33,064 bases of DNA. It comes from JAYTUJ01 sp043744615 (lineage in GTDB: Bacteria > Patescibacteriota > Minisyncoccia > Phycocordibacterales > CAIRYW01). This document shows, piece after piece, positions 30,630-33,064 of the stretch (the first letter of the stretch is position 1; the number at the start of each line of letters is the position of its first letter). A model generated the notes under the pieces. The model saw only the letters and a list, made by a program, of their open reading frames with translations, searched no databases and had not been told where the DNA came from. The position numbers and the translations under genes were made by a program. Location: NCBI GenBank assembly GCA_043744615.1, contig JAYTUJ010000014.1, forward strand, positions 1-33,064. The letters are read 5' to 3'.

Positions 30630-31448
30630 ATGAAGAATTCAAACTCTCAAGAAACCTCATGGGGTGGCGTTGCCGACTGGTACGATAAGCTTATCGAAGC
30701 TGACCCTGATTCGTTTCAAGCAAAAGTTATTTTGCCAAACCTGATAAACATATTTGGCGAAACTTTCCAAAGTCCACAGCGCAAAAAAGTTCTTGATTTG
30801 GGCTGTGGTCAAGGATTTTTTTCTCGTGCACTTGCGCATATGGGTGCGCAAGTTACAGGTGCTGATATTTCACCCGAGCTTATTGCAATTGCTCAAAAAC
30901 GAAATCAAACGGATGCTAAAGATACCGACATTAACAACATTACATTTATTGTTTCTGCTGCTGAAGAAATTTCACACGCAAAAGAAATAAAAAATAAATT
31001 TGATGTGGTGTTGATGGTTTTGTGTTTGCAAAATATGAAAGATTTGTCGGCAGTTGTAGAACAATTGCAAAAGGTGACCGCCGAAGGCGGTCGGGTAGTA
31101 GTAGTTTTAAATCATCCGGCATTTAGAATTCCTTTAGGTTCAAGTTGGGGATTTGATACAACCACAAACAAACAATTTCGTCGTATCGAAACATATCTTT
31201 CACCAATCAATGCAAAAATTGATATGACTCCGGGAGAAAAAAATAAACTCAACAAAAAATACACCTATTCATTTCATCGTCCGATAGGAGAGTACGTAAA
31301 CACTTTTGCTCAAAAAGAGTTTGGTCTTGTTGGTATGCACGAATGGGTATCACATAAAATAAGTGACTCGGGCCCACGCGCACAAGCCGAAAATATTTCA
31401 CGTAATGAAATTCCACTATTTATGTGTCTCGAGTTTAAAAAACTTTAA
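30630..31448 (+). CDS. Class I SAM-dependent methyltransferase, 272 aa
   Basis: Motif I VLDLGCGQG lies at residues 54-62, followed by an acidic residue at the end of strand 2 (VTGADISPELIAIAQ), FDVVLMVLCLQNMKD as motif IV and AEGGRVVVVLNHPAF as post-motif. The N-terminal WYDKLIEAD and the C-terminal YSFHRPIGEYVN block place it among the small-molecule or general methyltransferases of the UbiE/Methyltransf_11 type; the substrate cannot be told. Two perfect GC-rich inverted repeats lie inside the gene. It converges with the GatB/YqeY gene, 14 bp apart, and no terminator is visible between them. Confidence 0.85.
   Translation: MKNSNSQETSWGGVADWYDKLIEADPDSFQAKVILPNLINIFGETFQSPQRKKVLDLGCGQGFFSRALAHMGAQVTGADISPELIAIAQKRNQTDAKDTDINNITFIVSAAEEISHAKEIKNKFDVVLMVLCLQNMKDLSAVVEQLQKVTAEGGRVVVVLNHPAFRIPLGSSWGFDTTTNKQFRRIETYLSPINAKIDMTPGEKNKLNKKYTYSFHRPIGEYVNTFAQKEFGLVGMHEWVSHKISDSGPRAQAENISRNEIPLFMCLEFKKL
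30830..30853 (+). repeat. Perfect inverted repeat inside the methyltransferase gene (1)
   Basis: ACTTGCGCA (30830-30838) and TGCGCAAGT (30845-30853) form a 9-bp perfect stem with a 6-nt loop. It encodes ALAHMGAQVTG, an ordinary motif region. Confidence 0.8.
31076..31092 (+). repeat. Perfect inverted repeat inside the methyltransferase gene (2)
   Basis: GACCGCC (31076-31082) and GGCGGTC (31086-31092) form a 7-bp perfect stem with a GAA loop, the same loop as in the terminator at 9453. Confidence 0.75.
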
Positions 31449-31462
31449 GTAAGTTAAACAAA

Positions 31463-31918
31463 CTAAGCAAACAAAGACTCAATGACTTCTTTTACATCAG
31501 CGCCATCAGCTTTTCCTTTAAGATCTTTCATCACCGCACCCATAAATTGTCCCATCTTTGATTTATCAACTTCACCCATTTCAGCTTTTTTTGCTTCAAC
31601 AACTTTTTTAATTTCTTCTTTACTCATCAATTGTGGTAGGTAGGCTTCAAGAATCACAAGTTCTGCTTTTTCATCTTCTGCAAGTTCTGGTCGGCCTCCG
31701 TTGATAAATTGCTCAATAGAATCTTTTCGTTGTTTTACAGCTCGTCTGATTAAATTTAATACTTCTTCATCATTTAAAATTTCTTGAGGAGTTCTGCCTG
31801 TTGCGACAAGTTCATTTGTAAACATAGTAGAAAGCCCTCGAAGCACTGTTAAACGCACCGCATCTTTAGCGATCATCGCATCTTTAATACTTCCTTTGAT
31901 TATTTCTTGTAGTGTCAT
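31463..31918 (-). CDS. GatB/YqeY domain protein
   Basis: A small protein of 151 aa, helical, similar to the C-terminal tail domain of the GatB subunit of Asp/Glu-tRNA amidotransferase, which contacts tRNA. Typical blocks are VRLTVLRGLSTMFTNELVATGR, RRAVKQRKDSIEQFINGGRPELAEDEKAEL, LEAYLPQLMSKEEI and MGQFMGAVMKDLKGKADGADVKEV. The frame extends upstream to 31960, but the ATG at 31918 fits the family start (TLQEIIKGSIKDAM) and has a -10 box right before it. It diverges from the metallopeptidase-like gene. Confidence 0.93.
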   Translation of the reverse strand: MTLQEIIKGSIKDAMIAKDAVRLTVLRGLSTMFTNELVATGRTPQEILNDEEVLNLIRRAVKQRKDSIEQFINGGRPELAEDEKAELVILEAYLPQLMSKEEIKKVVEAKKAEMGEVDKSKMGQFMGAVMKDLKGKADGADVKEVIESLFA

Positions 31919-31925
31919 GCATAAA

Positions 31926-31931
31926 ATTATA
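31926..31931 (-). promoter_or_regulatory. Extended -10 promoter of the GatB/YqeY gene (leaderless type)
   Basis: On the minus strand TGATATAAT gives a consensus TATAAT with TGn extension; TATAAT ends 7 bp before the ATG at 31918. The overlapping + strand TATATC (31928-31933) lies 8 bp before the divergent ATG at 31942, so the two genes may share a compact two-way promoter of about 23 bp. Confidence 0.65.
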
Positions 31932-31941
31932 TCATAAGTAT

Positions 31942-32778
31942 ATGAAAGAGTTTTTACCACATATGTATATGGAAAAAATGGGTGTCCCAGATGCGTCTAT
32001 TACTAATGATGAAGAGTACGCAAAAAGAAAAGCTCAAGCGAGTTTAATAACTTATATTCGTAATGCACACGAAGATGTTAATAGTGTTGGAGTAAACTTT
32101 GAATTGCTTAGAGAACCATTATTTGAAAAACTTAAAGAAGGTAAACACACACAAATTATAGAAATAGAAGAAGGAAAGACAATACGAATTGAATCTGATT
32201 GTGTAAAAAATACAACTCAAGAAAATTTGTTACATATAAATTCACTCGTTTTTTCTTTTTCACAGAAAGATAAAGATTCTGGTCGTGAGGTGCAAACAGA
32301 GATAAGAATTCCAGAAGATATTACTGGAGTACCTCAAGTTTTTATAAATTCCCCAATAGATTTGGTAAAGAGTAAGAAAGGTTTAGATAATGAAATAAAA
32401 GCTAGTACAAAGCACTCTTCAAAAGTTGTTTTGGTTAAAACAGGTGCACCTTTGCATACTCAATTAGGACTTTTTCAACTTCTACATGAATTAAATCATG
32501 CAGCATTTAGCGAAAACAAAAGTAAAGAAGAGATAGATCGTCGGATAACCGGTTATACTTTTTTTCAAAGACGAGCCTTTAGTTTAATGACAGATTTACA
32601 AAAGGCAGACGTTATAGAAGAAGAAAGAATGGTAGATGCTTTGTCCCTTAAAAAAATGAAAGAGATATTAAAATACTTTGGTAAACCGACTGAAGAAGTT
32701 AGAAAACTTGCACATTTTTATTTAGCAAATTATGCAATCGCGCTTGGCTACCAATTAGACCCTCAAGAAGAATATTAA
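31942..32778 (+). CDS. Putative HExxH zinc metallopeptidase, 278 aa
   Basis: The motif LLHELNHAAF gives H182-E183-x-x-H186, with a later acidic helix EEERMVDALSLKKM (about residues 227-240) that could supply the third zinc ligand, as in IrrE-like and gluzincin families. No signal peptide or membrane segment is visible, so it is probably cytoplasmic. The N-terminal 175 residues have no recognised domain. The frame opens at a GTG (31912) inside the divergent gene; the ATG at 31942 (MKEFLPHMY) is preferred. The family is otherwise unknown to me. Confidence 0.7.
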   Translation: MKEFLPHMYMEKMGVPDASITNDEEYAKRKAQASLITYIRNAHEDVNSVGVNFELLREPLFEKLKEGKHTQIIEIEEGKTIRIESDCVKNTTQENLLHINSLVFSFSQKDKDSGREVQTEIRIPEDITGVPQVFINSPIDLVKSKKGLDNEIKASTKHSSKVVLVKTGAPLHTQLGLFQLLHELNHAAFSENKSKEEIDRRITGYTFFQRRAFSLMTDLQKADVIEEERMVDALSLKKMKEILKYFGKPTEEVRKLAHFYLANYAIALGYQLDPQEEY

Positions 32779-32784
32779 AATCTT

Positions 32785-33064
32785 TTACTCATTTACCTTT
32801 TTAAAAATCAAAACGATAACTCCGAGTCCTATAATTGCACAAATTATTTTTATTGCAGTGTGACTTGCTTGGGTTGCGGGAGTTTCTTCGGTGGCAGCTT
32901 GTTGAGAATTATTTTGTTGCACTTGTTCAGTTGTTGATGTCGATGACTGTTCTGTGTGTTGGTTCGTCTGACTAGTTCGATACGCATTTCTTTCTTCTGC
33001 GCCACTATTTATATTATGTGATACATCGGCATGAATCGACTGGGGGATTGGTTGTAATCCTGGA
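32785..33064 (-). CDS. C-terminal part of a membrane-anchored protein (partial)
   Basis: A frame open from the right edge (first full codon ends at 33063) stops at 32785-32787 on the minus strand. About 92 residues are visible. They are a long Gln/Thr/Ser/Asn-rich low-complexity stretch (AYRTSQTNQHTEQSSTS, QVQQNNSQQAATEET), one hydrophobic helix (AIKIICAIIGLGVIVLIF) and a basic end (KKVNE). That is the layout of a surface protein held by a C-terminal membrane helix; the linker has no LPXTG. The functional domain lies outside the window. It converges with the metallopeptidase-like gene, 6 bp apart. Confidence 0.65.
   Translation of the reverse strand, partial: PGLQPIPQSIHADVSHNINSGAEERNAYRTSQTNQHTEQSSTSTTEQVQQNNSQQAATEETPATQASHTAIKIICAIIGLGVIVLIFKKVNE

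Noticed and set aside
1..33064. CRISPR array, rRNA genes, insertion sequences, origin
   Set aside because: I saw no regularly spaced direct repeats, no rRNA-like sequence, no transposase or integrase gene and no cluster of DnaA-type boxes.

Overview
The window looks like a piece of a Candidate Phyla Radiation genome, most likely Parcubacteria (Patescibacteria). The DNA is AT-rich and the genes are tightly packed. Starts almost never carry a Shine-Dalgarno sequence. The proline-tRNA ligase is a short form, MreD is minimal, MurF lacks its N-terminal domain, and there is a DUF5671 membrane protein. This assignment is an inference from gene content; no rRNA is present to confirm it.

Left part (1-14461), vertically inherited core. 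It opens with the last codons of an RseP-like protease, then two small unknown genes, each followed by a strong terminator. Next come proS and the rod-shape set mreB-mreC-(mreD)-PBP2, which overlap or nearly touch. greA, lysS (fused to a DUF2000-like domain) and a 121-aa unknown follow, closed by a strong terminator. The division and cell-wall (dcw) cluster starts at mraZ, behind four evenly phased MraZ-type boxes, and continues rsmH-ftsL-ftsI-murF.

Middle part (14494-25175), an anti-phage type island on the + strand placed directly behind murF. It is a type I restriction-modification locus split by accessory genes: single-TRD HsdS, HsdM, DUF2130 (PD-(D/E)XK-like), a stand-alone WYL-like protein, a NYN-type RNase, a KTSC-like small protein, two-TRD HsdS, a KilA-N protein, HsdR and a YgjP/DUF45 metallopeptidase. 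Short junctions suggest one or two long transcripts, with a possible break at two inverted repeats near 18985-19302.

Right part (25271-30450), mostly minus strand: a DUF5671 protein, a GC-richer exported membrane protein with a structured leader, a small unknown, and a very tight four-gene run (244-aa unknown, 192-aa unknown, HNH endonuclease, DUF3761 exported protein) lying just beyond the 3' end of a tRNA-Glu gene. That run is my best candidate for an undescribed system. The window closes (30491-33064) with a 44-aa ORF, a SAM methyltransferase, a GatB/YqeY protein, a putative HExxH metallopeptidase and the C-terminal tail of a membrane-anchored protein.

Two patterns cut across the window. 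Several genes have a -10 box 5-7 bp before the ATG, which predicts leaderless mRNAs. Perfect, often GC-rich inverted repeats sit inside the coding sequence of core genes (mraZ, mreB, mreC, ftsL, murF, the methyltransferase), and none was noticed inside genes of the restriction island. No stretch above 300 bases is without a gene.
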